Positions 24,670-33,363 of a stretch of 64,000 nt of DNA are shown here, piece after piece. A program made the translations under genes and the position numbers. The DNA comes from Desulfobulbus rhabdoformis (GTDB lineage Bacteria; Desulfobacterota; Desulfobulbia; Desulfobulbales; Desulfobulbaceae). Under the pieces are notes generated by a model. It saw only the letters and a list, made by a program, of their open reading frames with translations, ran no database searches and was not told the DNA's origin. The DNA lies in NCBI RefSeq assembly GCF_016919065.1, contig NZ_JAFFQA010000028.1, positions 1-64,000 of the forward strand. The letters run 5' to 3'. How positions within the stretch are numbered: the first letter of the stretch is position 1; each line of letters starts with the position of its first letter.

Positions 24670-25213
24670 TTGTTGCCTCTATCTAAGCAAACAAGAAGCC
24701 AGAAAATAATTATTTAAATAATATGATAAAAATTAATATGTTATCTTGTGTTTCTTGAGCCAGGGCTCGATGTGGAGAGCAGACATGAAAGGTATTTCTA
24801 GTCAGGTTTGCTACAAAAATGAATTTTTTTTGACAGGGATGTACGACCCTCCTTCACTCAAAAAAGAGAAGCAAGGGACTGGAGGCGGGCGATATGGTGA
24901 TATCGCAGCTTTTGGTTGCACCTCTGACCGTCGAGATGTTGTAGGTGCCCAGAACCAATGACAGTGTATGCGCTTTAAAGGGTATAATTTCATCGAAGCA
25001 ACAGATTGTTAGCTGGAGAAGCGCTGCTTGCCGAGCATCATCGGTACTCATCGGGGCTTCAGCAGCAGGGGGTGGGGTATTCTGCTCTGCCAATTTCGTT
25101 GAGTCTTTGTCCTTTTGAACTATACTGGAGAACCTGCGCGCATCCCTCTGTTCGTTGACGACTCGCCGTCACGGATTCAGGACCTGATTATTTAAGCCCC
25201 CTGGAGTTTTCCC
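24670..25213. other. Intergenic region, possible decayed gene
   Basis: A very AT-rich block (about 24700-24745) is followed by ordinary sequence. The minus strand is open from 25093 to 24854 (79 codons from a TTG) and its predicted residues look protein-like, but there is no ribosome site and no family I recognise, so it may be a remnant. Nothing else seen. Confidence 0.3.
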
Positions 25214-25930
25214 ATGAGTATCGCCCTTGCAGCCTGCAGTATCATTTTCCTCTCTGGCGTTGTGCAAGGGCTGACCGGGTTTGGCAGTGCACTGGTTGCC
25301 ATTCCTCTCTTGAGCCTGATCATGGATGTAAAGCAGGCGATTCCCCTGGCTATCCTTAATGCCCTCATTATCACGACCACCCTCACCTACGCCCTGCGGC
25401 ATCTGGTTGACTGGCGCAAGATCCTCCCTCTCTTGATTGGCTCAGTTCCTGGTGTTTTGCTCGGAGCAACCCTGCTGAAACACGCCGATCCAGAAATGAT
25501 CAGCCGATTGTTGGGGATTCTCCTGATCGCGATCAGCTTTCTCCACCTCTTTTTTCGCCCCAAACCAATCAATCCTTCCTGTCTCTGGGGAGGGATCGCG
25601 GGTTTTTTTTCCGGCGCCATCAACTCCACAGTGGGGGCTGGTGGGCCCCCGGCCATTATCTATGCCACCCTGCAGAGCTGGAGCAAGGATGAGATTCGAG
25701 CCACACTCACAGGATTTTTTGTCTGTAATGGCTATGTCACGGCCTTGGTTCACGCAGGGCACGGTATCATTAACCAAGCGGTTGTACGTTTATTTTTTAT
25801 TTCCTGCGGTTGCGTCTTACTGGGTACTTTGGCCGGTTCCCTTCTCAGTAAAAAAATTCACCGGGCAACCTATCTGCGTCTGGTCTATGTGCTGCTGACT
25901 GTCCTGGGCGTCATGCTCCTTGTTCGTTAG
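25214..25930 (+). CDS. TauE/SafE family anion permease
   Basis: A 238-residue membrane protein with the two internal repeats of the TauE/SafE (DUF81) family: first repeat SGVVQGLTGFGSALVAIPLL, second repeat GGIAGFFSGAINSTVGAGGPPAIIYA. Seven to eight hydrophobic helices fill the chain. Members export or import sulfite, sulfoacetate, sulfonates and related organic anions. It stands alone, about 545 bp right of the perfect ModE-like palindrome, too far to claim control. The substrate is not predictable. Confidence 0.88.
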   Translation: MSIALAACSIIFLSGVVQGLTGFGSALVAIPLLSLIMDVKQAIPLAILNALIITTTLTYALRHLVDWRKILPLLIGSVPGVLLGATLLKHADPEMISRLLGILLIAISFLHLFFRPKPINPSCLWGGIAGFFSGAINSTVGAGGPPAIIYATLQSWSKDEIRATLTGFFVCNGYVTALVHAGHGIINQAVVRLFFISCGCVLLGTLAGSLLSKKIHRATYLRLVYVLLTVLGVMLLVR

Positions 25931-26204
25931 CCGTGAGCGGCTCAGGGAATCTCTAACCGCCCTGCAACCTCCCCATCTCTGCCCCCCCTTCGCTTTTTTT
26001 CTCCTGCGGGAAAGGTGATGCGCAGCTGCGTTCACAGTCTCTCAAAATGAAAGAGAACCAGACGCAGACTTGTATTCTGCGTGGCTCCTGCCCCAAAAAA
26101 AATAGGGATTTCATCTCGAATTGTGCGGGGTATGGTTTTTACCGTCCTGTATTTACACGAAAAAACAGTGAGAACCGAAAGCGGAACATATTTCGCTAGT
26201 GCCC
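25931..26204. other. Intergenic region before the small RNA
   Basis: No gene seen between the TauE/SafE stop and the small-RNA promoter. The short open frames here lack ribosome sites. The stretch 26349-26465 beyond the RNA is also empty. Confidence 0.6.
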
Positions 26205-26348
26205 TTGTAGTGCCTTTGGGGGCCGCTATAATACGAATACCCATTAATGTGGGACGAAGAGTAGTTGTGCAGGAGCATTTACAGAGCCAGGAGCGTATGA
26301 CTCCGTGTTGTTCAAAAAATGCGTCTCTTGTTGAGGCGCATTTTTTTT
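26205..26348 (+). ncRNA. Candidate small RNA (promoter, about 110-nt transcript, terminator)
   Basis: TTGTAG (26205-26210), a 16-bp spacer and a perfect TATAAT (26227-26232) predict a start near 26239. The sequence then folds as CCCATTAATGTGGG and GGAGCGTATGACTCC hairpins and ends in a strong terminator: AAATGCGTCTC (26317-26327) against GAGGCGCATTT (26333-26343) with eight T. No convincing start codon plus ribosome site lies inside. It sits alone between the TauE/SafE gene and the convergent acetate transporter gene. Family unknown. Confidence 0.5.
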
Positions 26349-26465
26349 ATGGTCATGGCTGAAATACGAGCAAATAGTTGTCGCGGTCATGGTCGGTTTC
26401 ACCTCTCTCCAATGCAGCCGGTGTGCGGAAGAGACATTGCCCTGCCACGTGCAGCAAAACAGGCA

Positions 26466-26497
26466 ATAAAAAAGGCGCCCCAGTTCAGGAGCGCCTC
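26466..26497 (-). terminator. Terminator of acetate transporter gene
   Basis: On the minus strand AGGCGC (26496-26491) and GCGCCT (26478-26473) pair around a 12-nt loop and are followed by TTTTTT. Confidence 0.75.
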
Positions 26498-26537
26498 TTG
26501 TGTTGGTAACCGAGAGAGTGGTCAGGCTGATCGTCTG

Positions 26538-27119
26538 TTACTTAACCAGCGGTTTGCCAACAGGAAGGATCGGACGACCGAACAGCTGGGCGTAGATAAT
26601 TGCAGCCATCATGTACAGCGCCAGACCGGCACAAACGAGCAGGTCGATGGCGGTGATTTTGAGGATGCCTTTCATGCCGGCGATGAAAACCAGGTCAAGG
26701 CCGATGAAGCCAGCAAGCAGGGTAGTGAAGGTGAGGAACATGGCCATGTGAACGCGCATGGAGGCTACCCACATGATGGCGGTGTAAATGGTGAAACCAA
26801 CCAGGAAGAAGCCTATGTCATTGCCGGTGATCCCCAGGTGTTTCATCCCAGGAGCCAGATCTGCCAGTGCCCAGATAAGTCCGAGGGCCATCCAGAAGGC
26901 GCCGTAGGTGCAGAATGCGCTGTAACCGAAGTTATTACCGCATTTGAATTCCATAAAGCCGGCAATAAATTGCATCAAGCCACCGACAAACATTGCTGCA
27001 CAGAAAATTGTTCCTACGCCCATTAATCCCAGGTTATGGAACTGCAGTAATGTAGTGGTAATACCGAATCCGGCCAGACCTACAACTGCGGGATTTCCTT
27101 GGGGGGTTGCATCTGCCAT
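26538..27119 (-). CDS. satP: SatP/YaaH (GPR1/FUN34) family acetate transporter
   Basis: A 193-residue six-helix protein. The family signature is at the N-terminus (NPAVVGLAGFGITTTLLQFHNLGL) and the pore motif MQFIAGFMEFKCGNNFGYSAFCTYGAFWM is clear. Such proteins are acetate/succinate-proton channels. It is transcribed alone between its own terminator and the terminator of the upstream OFA-family gene. In an incomplete-oxidising sulfate reducer it could export or import acetate. Confidence 0.92.
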   Translation of the reverse strand: MADATPQGNPAVVGLAGFGITTTLLQFHNLGLMGVGTIFCAAMFVGGLMQFIAGFMEFKCGNNFGYSAFCTYGAFWMALGLIWALADLAPGMKHLGITGNDIGFFLVGFTIYTAIMWVASMRVHMAMFLTFTTLLAGFIGLDLVFIAGMKGILKITAIDLLVCAGLALYMMAAIIYAQLFGRPILPVGKPLVK

Positions 27120-27224
27120 AGTCTTCTCCTTGTGATGAGTTCATCTTTGTCCACGCCCTTTGCATGAACACTTAAAACTACAACTAACTAATGAGACTTA
27201 TTGCTAAACAGATAAAAACAAGAA

Positions 27225-27252
27225 GAGGCATTTCGAATACTCGAAATGCCTC
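27225..27252 (-). terminator. Terminator of OFA-family transporter gene
   Basis: Perfect 12-bp arms GAGGCATTTCGA (27225-27236) and TCGAAATGCCTC (27241-27252) with a 4-nt loop, followed on the minus strand by TTCTTGTTTTTATC. Confidence 0.85.
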
Positions 27253-27278
27253 TGTACAGCAGGAATTGTTGCGTGGAT

Positions 27279-28616
27279 TTATGCGTGTTTTTTCTCCGGT
27301 GCTTTCAACATCAGCAGGATGACGACAGCCACCGCCAGGACAACCGAGGAAACGACGAACGGCACCAGGAAGGAACCGCTCATGGCCTGGAGTTTGCCAC
27401 CGAGGTAGGGGCCGCAAAAGCCGGCGACGCCCCAGGCGGTAAAGAGAAGACCATAGTTGGACCCTTGAGCGGAGGGACCGAAGTAGCTCAGAAGAGTCGC
27501 GGGGAACAGGGTGAACATGGCACCGTAGTTCCAACCTACGATACCGGCGATCAGTGCCAGCATGGCCGCGGAACCACCCATCGGGTAGAGTGCCAGGAAG
27601 GCAATGGCCTGGAGGGCAAACAGAACCACAAAGATAGCTTTGGTTCCGTATTTATCGACAATGGGGCCGACCATGACACGAACCAAGGCGTTGGTGATGG
27701 CCAAAGCACTGGGCGCGCCAGCTGCGGCCATGGCAATACCTTTTGCTGCTTCTTCGGGGATGGTGGCAGCGGCGTCCAACCCTTCTTTGGCGCGATAGGC
27801 GAGAGACATGGCATCAATACCATGCTTTGCGATGAGGCCGATACACATCAATCCGGCAAAGGAGCCACAGAAGTAGGCAAGCCAAAGCAGCCAGAATTGA
27901 GGGGTGGATTTTGCCTCTTCGTAGGTGTAATCACGAGTTTCTTTCGCACCAGCAGGCGGTGCGGGAGGATTCCAGCCGGCAGGCTTGTAGCCAGCGGGCG
28001 GGTTTTTGAGGCAAATAGCCGAGCCGACAACCAGAACGGCCAGAGCAATACCCACGTACTTGAATACGGGCAGGGCGCTGCCGAAATAGTTGATCATACC
28101 CGTGGCCAGTGGCGCCATGATAAAGGAACCAAGGCCAAGGCCGACAACTGTGAAGCCCGTGGCAAGGGCACGACGGTCCGGCCACCATTTGGGTGCAGTG
28201 GCAATCGGTGGCAGATAGACGCAACCGCCGCCGAAACCGGCGATAATACTGAAGTAAAGATAGAGTTGGTAGAGCTGTTTTTTGCTGCTAGCGCCAGCGG
28301 CTAACTCTTCCGGGGTGGGTGGCTTAATGGTGGAAACCATGAAAAAGCCAAAGGCCATAAGGATTCCGCCGAAGAGGACGACGTTCCTTGGACCGATTTT
28401 GTCGCTGAAGCGACCGGCAGGAAAGGTTACAAGACCAAAGATCAGACAGATGATGGCAAAGGCCAGGGCGACTTCGGGTACGGTCCACCCGAATTCTTTC
28501 ATTAAAGGTTTGATAAAAACACTAAATGCATACAACAGTAATCCACAAGCGGTGCTGCCTAAAAGACCTCCAAGTAAGGGTAACCATCTTGGAAAAGTAG
28601 TTTCAGATTGCGACAT
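27279..28616 (-). CDS. OFA-family MFS transporter (monocarboxylate/oxalate-formate type)
   Basis: A 445-residue major-facilitator protein with 12 predicted helices and a Pro-rich central loop (NPPAGYKPAGWNPPAPPAG) that is typical of the oxalate:formate antiporter family in Desulfobacterota. Signature pieces are GRFSDKIGPRNVVLFGG after helix 2 and VGPIVDKYGTKAIF after helix 8. Its neighbour is the acetate transporter, so both probably handle small carboxylates such as acetate, lactate or pyruvate. Its exact substrate is not readable. Confidence 0.88.
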   Translation of the reverse strand: MSQSETTFPRWLPLLGGLLGSTACGLLLYAFSVFIKPLMKEFGWTVPEVALAFAIICLIFGLVTFPAGRFSDKIGPRNVVLFGGILMAFGFFMVSTIKPPTPEELAAGASSKKQLYQLYLYFSIIAGFGGGCVYLPPIATAPKWWPDRRALATGFTVVGLGLGSFIMAPLATGMINYFGSALPVFKYVGIALAVLVVGSAICLKNPPAGYKPAGWNPPAPPAGAKETRDYTYEEAKSTPQFWLLWLAYFCGSFAGLMCIGLIAKHGIDAMSLAYRAKEGLDAAATIPEEAAKGIAMAAAGAPSALAITNALVRVMVGPIVDKYGTKAIFVVLFALQAIAFLALYPMGGSAAMLALIAGIVGWNYGAMFTLFPATLLSYFGPSAQGSNYGLLFTAWGVAGFCGPYLGGKLQAMSGSFLVPFVVSSVVLAVAVVILLMLKAPEKKHA

Positions 28617-29269
28617 TAATGCACTCCCCCTTGAAATGTAGTTTCTTGAACTGCACTTGCTGCTGTAATTTCGTCCTAACTTTCGTTGTTGCCTTTGTCA
28701 CCTCCTTTACTGTTTAATTTTATTGATTTTTGTCTGACACTGCGTCGACCATTCCTCAATGTAGCGGTGACTATAAATGAGAAGGATATGGCTGTCAACG
28801 AACAAAAGCATCATGCCGTGTTCGATTTTTGCCATTTTTTCGCGGAGTTTGATGTTAAGCAGCCCAAAGAATGATTTGCCATTCAGTATAAACTCTAAAC
28901 ATATTCGATACCTCCTGACTGTCTACTCAGTTTTTTTAATTTGTTTCTGTATTGTATCTTGTCAAATGAAAAAAAAATCTTGAACAAAATCAGGGGATGG
29001 GGCGAACAAACTAAGTGCTGCCTAATCAGGGCAGCGACAGAATGATCAAATTTCAGGGAAAAGAGAAATTCCCGTATTCTAAGGATTATATCAGGTTACA
29101 CATATCTCCAAAAGGTTTCTTTTGGCAGAAAAATTGTATTGTTTTTTCCCTCAGCTCACCATCGTGATACACTAGGTGGAACGCACAGCTATGGAGGCGA
29201 ATACTGGTCGGACTGTCTGTCAGAATCGCAGCATTAAAAGATACTTTTTATAAAATAAGGAGAGAACGA
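28617..29269. other. Intergenic region, no gene seen
   Basis: A 650-bp AT-rich stretch between divergent genes (transporter on minus, small protein on plus). It must hold both promoters. Short open frames here have no ribosome site or recognisable product. Confidence 0.6.
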
Positions 29270-29656
29270 ATGGGAGAAGAAAATCAGGACATGCAGGAAT
29301 TGATGGAGCAGATTGAGCAGGTTCTCGACGCTGCCCAGAAAAATGATCTTGATACGGTGTATGATCACCGGGCTGCGATTGTTTCCATGTATGCCCAGGC
29401 CATGGTCGAGTTCCACTTTGAAGAGAGTCAGCTTGAGTGGCTCAATGATCTGATCGGGGCCATAGAAACCGATGACATCGCTGGCTGTCGCCGTTTACTC
29501 GCCAAGGAAGAGGACGGAGAGATGGTCTTTCTCGCAACCCAGTTTGGTGCTGTTATGGCGGGTTTTTTCCACCATGATGAATGTTTGACCGTGCTTCAGG
29601 CTATTGGTTTGCAGGCACTGTTAAAAACGATCCAAGAGCAGACCACGATGAACTAG
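29270..29656 (+). CDS. Hypothetical acidic helical protein
   Basis: A 128-residue acidic protein with a good AAGGAG site before the ATG. It is nearly all helical (MQELMEQIEQVLDAAQKNDLDTVYDHRAAIVSMYAQAM...), has no signal peptide or membrane helix, and has a Phe-His-rich stretch AVMAGFFHHDECL near residue 100. I recognise no family. It is convergent with the hgc operon, 44 bp separating the two ends. Confidence 0.75.
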   Translation: MGEENQDMQELMEQIEQVLDAAQKNDLDTVYDHRAAIVSMYAQAMVEFHFEESQLEWLNDLIGAIETDDIAGCRRLLAKEEDGEMVFLATQFGAVMAGFFHHDECLTVLQAIGLQALLKTIQEQTTMN

Positions 29657-29700
29657 AACCTCGTTGGCAAGACGAAGTGTTTGGCAGAACTGGACCGTTG

Positions 29701-30675
29701 TCAGCGTACTTCCCGTCCCCGGCCTGAGTCGTGCAGGCCGGCAAGGACCCGCGGGTACGGCCGCAGGAATACCTGGGAAAGAAGGTACTGGTTAGCAAAA
29801 CGAAGAGCGTGTGCCTCGATAAGGCGGGTGGCAGCTTGGAGCGGTAAACGTTCGTCGCGGTACTCTTCAATGGTATTGATCAGGTACTGCTTTTCTTCGG
29901 GACGCAGGTGTTCTGAGATCCAGCCAAAGGCATGGTAGAGGGTGTTGATCACCCCGGGGATGCGCATGGGGGTATCAAGGATATGGACCAGCTCTTCCCG
30001 GTATTTGCGCAACACTTCAACAATGGGCTCTTTGTCATGGTTGGCGACGATTTTTCCCGCGAGCCGAAAATGACTCTGATTATATGCAAGCAGCAATAAC
30101 TTGTGGCTGGCATGGAAAGCCACAAGTGCCCCCATGCTGGGCTGGGCACAGAGTTCTCGGAAGCGAGCCAACGTATAAATTTTAATGAGAAAATGTTCGC
30201 GCAGGATGAGGTTTGTCAGGCGCATCTCATCTTCGAGTGCAGCGCCCGGAAAGTGTTGCTGAATTTGGGCGCCAAAGACCCCTGCTCCTTTTTTCAGGGG
30301 ATGCGGTTTTTCCACGCCCTGGTAAATCTTGGTGTCATGGAGACCGCAACTCGGTGATTTGGCCTTAAGGATCGCACCGTCGATTTCCGGGTTTTCCTGG
30401 AGGATGGTTGCAATGGTGGCCTGCAGTTGTCCGGTGACATCGGTTTGGGTTGCCGGTTGGTACACCACCAGCCCCGCATCGGTGTTGCAGAGCCGAATTG
30501 GTGCCCGCGGGATACCTAGACCACAGTCGGTCTCCGGGCAGACCGTCACCATATCCACCTCGGGCTGAAGTTGTTCGACAAAGGCATTTTTTAAAATCTG
30601 GCCATCGTAACGGCAGGCGTCAAAGCCCAGACAACGGCTGACGAGTATCTTGGGCCGGGGAAAGTAGTCATCCAT
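29701..30675 (-). CDS. DUF523-DUF1722 protein (TudS-like desulfidase fused to YbgA domain)
   Basis: A 324-residue two-domain protein. Residues 1-155 are DUF523: KILVSRCLGFDACRYDG, VCPETDCGLGIPR and AKSPSCGLHD provide the cysteines that in TudS-type thiouracil desulfidases hold a [4Fe-4S] cluster. Residues 170-310 are DUF1722, with ELCAQPSMGALVAFHASHKLLLLAYN and LINTIEEYRDERLPLQAATRLI. The ATG lies 18 bp after the hgcB stop, so it is the third gene of the hgc operon. A desulfurating Fe-S protein next to mercury-methylation genes may be meaningful or accidental. Confidence 0.85.
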   Translation of the reverse strand: MDDYFPRPKILVSRCLGFDACRYDGQILKNAFVEQLQPEVDMVTVCPETDCGLGIPRAPIRLCNTDAGLVVYQPATQTDVTGQLQATIATILQENPEIDGAILKAKSPSCGLHDTKIYQGVEKPHPLKKGAGVFGAQIQQHFPGAALEDEMRLTNLILREHFLIKIYTLARFRELCAQPSMGALVAFHASHKLLLLAYNQSHFRLAGKIVANHDKEPIVEVLRKYREELVHILDTPMRIPGVINTLYHAFGWISEHLRPEEKQYLINTIEEYRDERLPLQAATRLIEAHALRFANQYLLSQVFLRPYPRVLAGLHDSGRGREVR

Positions 30676-30693
30676 AAGGCTCTCCTCACATGG

Positions 30694-30981
30694 TTAACAG
30701 CAATCGCCAAATTTGGTTGTCCCCAAAAGCCGATTTTTCCAGCCATTGAGTATTGCAACTGCACAGCCGACACCCGGTCGCACCGATAATGCCTCAGTTG
30801 GGCAGTTATGGGCACAGGCGCCGCACTCCATACAGAGATCAATATCCCGGATGTGCACCTGCTTGCCGCTCAGCGTAAGAATCTGATGCGGACAGACCTG
30901 CACACAGAGACCGCAGCCAATACAGCGCTCCTGGGTGTAGCTGAGAGTGGACACTTCTTGTAGATAACGATATCCGCGCAT
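30694..30981 (-). CDS. hgcB: HgcB, ferredoxin partner in mercury methylation
   Basis: A 95-residue 2[4Fe-4S] ferredoxin. Cluster ligands are C20/C23/C26/C30 (CIGCGLCVQVC) and C50/C53/C56/C60 (CMECGACAHNC). Beyond the clusters it has C73 in GVGCAV and a terminal CC pair (C94, C95), all diagnostic of HgcB. HgcB reduces the HgcA corrinoid to Co(I) and is thought to handle Hg(II) through the extra cysteines. The ATG at 30981 is 8 bp after the hgcA stop with an AGGAG site; the longer frame from 31200 overlaps hgcA and is not real. Confidence 0.95.
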   Translation of the reverse strand: MRGYRYLQEVSTLSYTQERCIGCGLCVQVCPHQILTLSGKQVHIRDIDLCMECGACAHNCPTEALSVRPGVGCAVAILNGWKNRLLGTTKFGDCC

Positions 30982-30989
30982 CTCGGCTC

Positions 30990-32162
30990 CTAGAATATAA
31001 AAGCTCTGGCTACCCAGAGGGTGCAGGCTGTCAAAGCAGTGAAGGCTTGAACCGGGAGGCCCAAACGCATCTCTTTTTCCACCCCGCTTGGCGAGGTAAA
31101 GGGAGTGGAACCCGTGAAATTCATAGCCAGATAGGAGCTGATCGCGACCGCCCAGAGGGCAAGGGCGATTTGGCCTAGCCCGGTCAGGGAACTGGTCCAT
31201 ACAGAGGCCGCTGCCAGCACAGGTAACGCCGTTAGAATCCCTTTTAACCAGAATTGACGGAAGGGGAGCCAGGGCAGGAACAGCGGGGTAAGCACCGCGC
31301 CACTGAAAATGCCCAGCCCGGTGCTGTAAAGAAAAGCAAGGCCGGAGTGCCAGGCTGCCTGGAATGAAAAAATATACGGCCCGATTCCGGAGAGGAGAAA
31401 GCCGCCCAAAAGCAGGAGGACCAGCGGTTTACCCAGCAAAAATAATTCGACCGGAATAAGGACCAGCCGTTCTTGCAGGGTAAAGCTGACTTCACGCATG
31501 GTTTGATCGGCTGTTTTGTTGGCCTGGAGGTAGCGAGGGATATCAGCAGAGCGGATGGGGCCAAAGAGGACGCTCCAGCCACTCCTTTTTTTCACGACCT
31601 GGGCGGCGACCCCAGGAGCTGCGAGTTGTGGCACAATCAACTCCCGGTGGTGAACGACTTCATTGAGTTGATACCGCTGCACACTTTCGATCACCTCTTC
31701 CGAGGAAAACGTCCCTTTTCCCGCGGCGCACCAGACGTTTATTCCTCGCGTATCGACCACAAGAATCCAGGCATCGACCCCGCCAAGGCGAAGACGCAGG
31801 GCGTCAAAGGAGAGTTTGTAGTTGGCTGTCACCAGAACCGGTGACTGGGGCGTGGCTGAGCCTATGGCGTACAGACCTGGAGCAACGCGATAATTGCGGC
31901 GAATGAGACCAATGCGGGCTCCGATGGTTCCCCAGAAATCGTGAGCGTCGGCAACAGTGGCCACTCGGGGAACTGGTCCGATAGGGGTGTCGATAAAGTC
32001 GGTGACAAAGGGACAAAGGCTATAGCCTGCGCGTTCGTGAATCCCGGACCGGGGTTCAGGTTTGGGGCCTCAGCAGGGGGCTTCTGTTTGTGGTGAATGG
32101 AGAACCTGCTGCGTATTGGGGTTCACGGGGAGCGGTTGGGGAAAGGGGGAAAGAGAAGACAT
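30990..32162 (-). CDS. hgcA: HgcA, corrinoid mercury methyltransferase; candidate selenoprotein
   Basis: A 390-codon frame. The cap-helix motif NVWCAAGK (142-149, Co ligand C145) inside LDTRGINVWCAAGKGTF-like sequence, preceded by SPVLVTANYKLSFDALR, identifies HgcA. The C-terminal third has about five membrane helices. The protein transfers a methyl group from its corrinoid to Hg(II). HgcA-like N-terminal sequence (FVTDFIDTPIGPVPRVATVAD) begins upstream of the first ordinary start at GTG 31964. In the same frame an ATG at 32162 with a TAGGA ribosome site opens the gene, and the only interruption is TGA at 32072-32070 (codon 31), just after Cys30. A SECIS-like hairpin follows, so I predict selenocysteine there. 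The alternative is a nonsense mutation with restart. Confidence 0.88.
32038..32058 (-). promoter_or_regulatory. SECIS-like hairpin in hgcA mRNA
   Basis: Downstream of the TGA at 32072-32070 the message folds as TGAA-c-CCCG-GTC-CGGG-a-TTCA: two 4-bp helices split by one C/A mismatch with a 3-nt loop. The loop region reads G-GUC with its G and U 20-22 nt after the TGA, close to the spacing and GGUC loop of the E. coli fdhF SECIS element. Confidence 0.6.
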
Positions 32163-32290
32163 GGCGTTTCCTATCAATCAAGTCAAGATGTATACCTAAG
32201 AGTATTGTATCGCTTTGCAATTGGCCAGTCTAATTTTGCTGAGGCGCTGCATGGTTGCGTTTCCTTCTGTACGTTGAGGGGGTAAGGGGC
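32163..32290. promoter_or_regulatory. Divergent promoter region of hgcA and radical SAM gene
   Basis: 128 bp between two divergent starts. On the minus strand TTAGAC and TACAAT are 18 bp apart and could be the hgcA promoter. I see no clear operator. Confidence 0.35.
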
Positions 32291-33232
32291 ATGGCAAGGG
32301 CCATCCAAACGTTGTGGGAAAGTGGTCAGCTTCACAAACGGTTGTCTAGAGCACAGGCAGCCTTACAAGCCTGTACGCTGTGTCCGAGGCAGTGTGGTGT
32401 CAACCGCATGGCTGGGCAACTCGGTTTCTGTGCAACCGGGGGGCGGGCAGGTGTCGCTGGCTATGGCCCACATTTTGGCGAGGAGGCACCGCTTGTGGGG
32501 CAGCGCGGTTCGGGAGCTCTTTTTTTGAGCGGATGTAATCTTGGCTGCTGTTTCTGCCAAAATGACGAAATCAGCCAGGGGACGGGTCCTGCCGAGGAGG
32601 TGAGTGCTGAACAACTCGCCTCCATCATGCTCGAGTTGCAATCCATGGGCTGTCACAATCTCAACCTGGTGACGCCAACCCACGTCGTGCCCCAGATTCT
32701 GGAAGCGCTTATTCTGGCTCTGGAACAAGGCTTTCATCTTCCTCTCGTCTACAATAGCAGTGGTTACGAGAGCTTGGAGACGCTTGCTCTCCTCGATGGG
32801 GTCGTTGACATCTATCTGGTGGATGCTAAATTTTGGAAACCGGAAACTGCGGCCCGTTATACTGGTGCGGCTGATTATCCGGAGCGGATGCGGTCTGCAC
32901 TGCTTGCGATGCAGGCCCAGGTGGGCTCACTGGTGCTTGATGAACACGGCTCGGCTTTGCGGGGCTTGCTGCTGCGCCATCTGCTGATGCCGGGACTGGA
33001 GGCGGAAACAAGGGCTATACTCGATTTTGTGGCTGCCAATCTTCCCCTGGATACCTACATCAACATTATGGGCCAATATCACCCCTGTGGAAGAGCACGC
33101 TCGTTTCCTGAGCTCAATGTCGAGCTGAAAGCTGAAGAGTATTGTCAGGCCCTGGAGTATGCACAGTCACTGGGGCTGACCCGTCTTGATCAGCCTGATT
33201 TTGGCCGTCTGTTGCAGCATCTTTCTGAATAA
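32291..33232 (+). CDS. Radical SAM protein, PflX-like
   Basis: A 313-residue radical SAM enzyme. The SAM cluster motif CNLGCCFC gives C82, C86, C89. Ahead of it is a second cysteine group C28/C31/C35...C47 (CTLCPRQCGVNR...GFC), as in the pyruvate formate-lyase activase-like PflX group. VTPTHVVPQILEAL and YLVDAKFW are also typical. The ATG at 32291 is preceded by GAGGGGGTAAGGGG; the TTG at 32255 is less likely. It is divergent from hgcA across 128 bp. The substrate is unknown; the group is not known to activate pyruvate formate-lyase. Confidence 0.85.
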   Translation: MARAIQTLWESGQLHKRLSRAQAALQACTLCPRQCGVNRMAGQLGFCATGGRAGVAGYGPHFGEEAPLVGQRGSGALFLSGCNLGCCFCQNDEISQGTGPAEEVSAEQLASIMLELQSMGCHNLNLVTPTHVVPQILEALILALEQGFHLPLVYNSSGYESLETLALLDGVVDIYLVDAKFWKPETAARYTGAADYPERMRSALLAMQAQVGSLVLDEHGSALRGLLLRHLLMPGLEAETRAILDFVAANLPLDTYINIMGQYHPCGRARSFPELNVELKAEEYCQALEYAQSLGLTRLDQPDFGRLLQHLSE

Positions 33233-33363
33233 TCGTCCTTGTTCAGCTGTATTGATACATAGATTCAGGCGAAGTTCGATTTAGAAATGGTGAGTGAATA
33301 AGAAAGGTTAGGCGTTTTTTCTGATTTTTTGAGAAATCGTTTTGCAATTTGTTCATTTTACGC

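Noticed and set aside
24854..25093. 79-codon minus-strand frame in the intergenic region left of the TauE/SafE gene
   Set aside because: It has a TTG start, no ribosome site and no family; described only as a possible remnant.
30694..31200. Longer HgcB start at 31200 extending into hgcA
   Set aside because: The extension is out-of-frame hgcA coding sequence; the ATG at 30981 has an AGGAG site 8 bp after the hgcA stop and gives the normal HgcB length.
32070..32072. TGA as a simple nonsense mutation making hgcA a pseudogene
   Set aside because: The frame is otherwise open on both sides, hgcB follows intact, and a SECIS-like hairpin is correctly placed. It remains the main alternative to selenocysteine.
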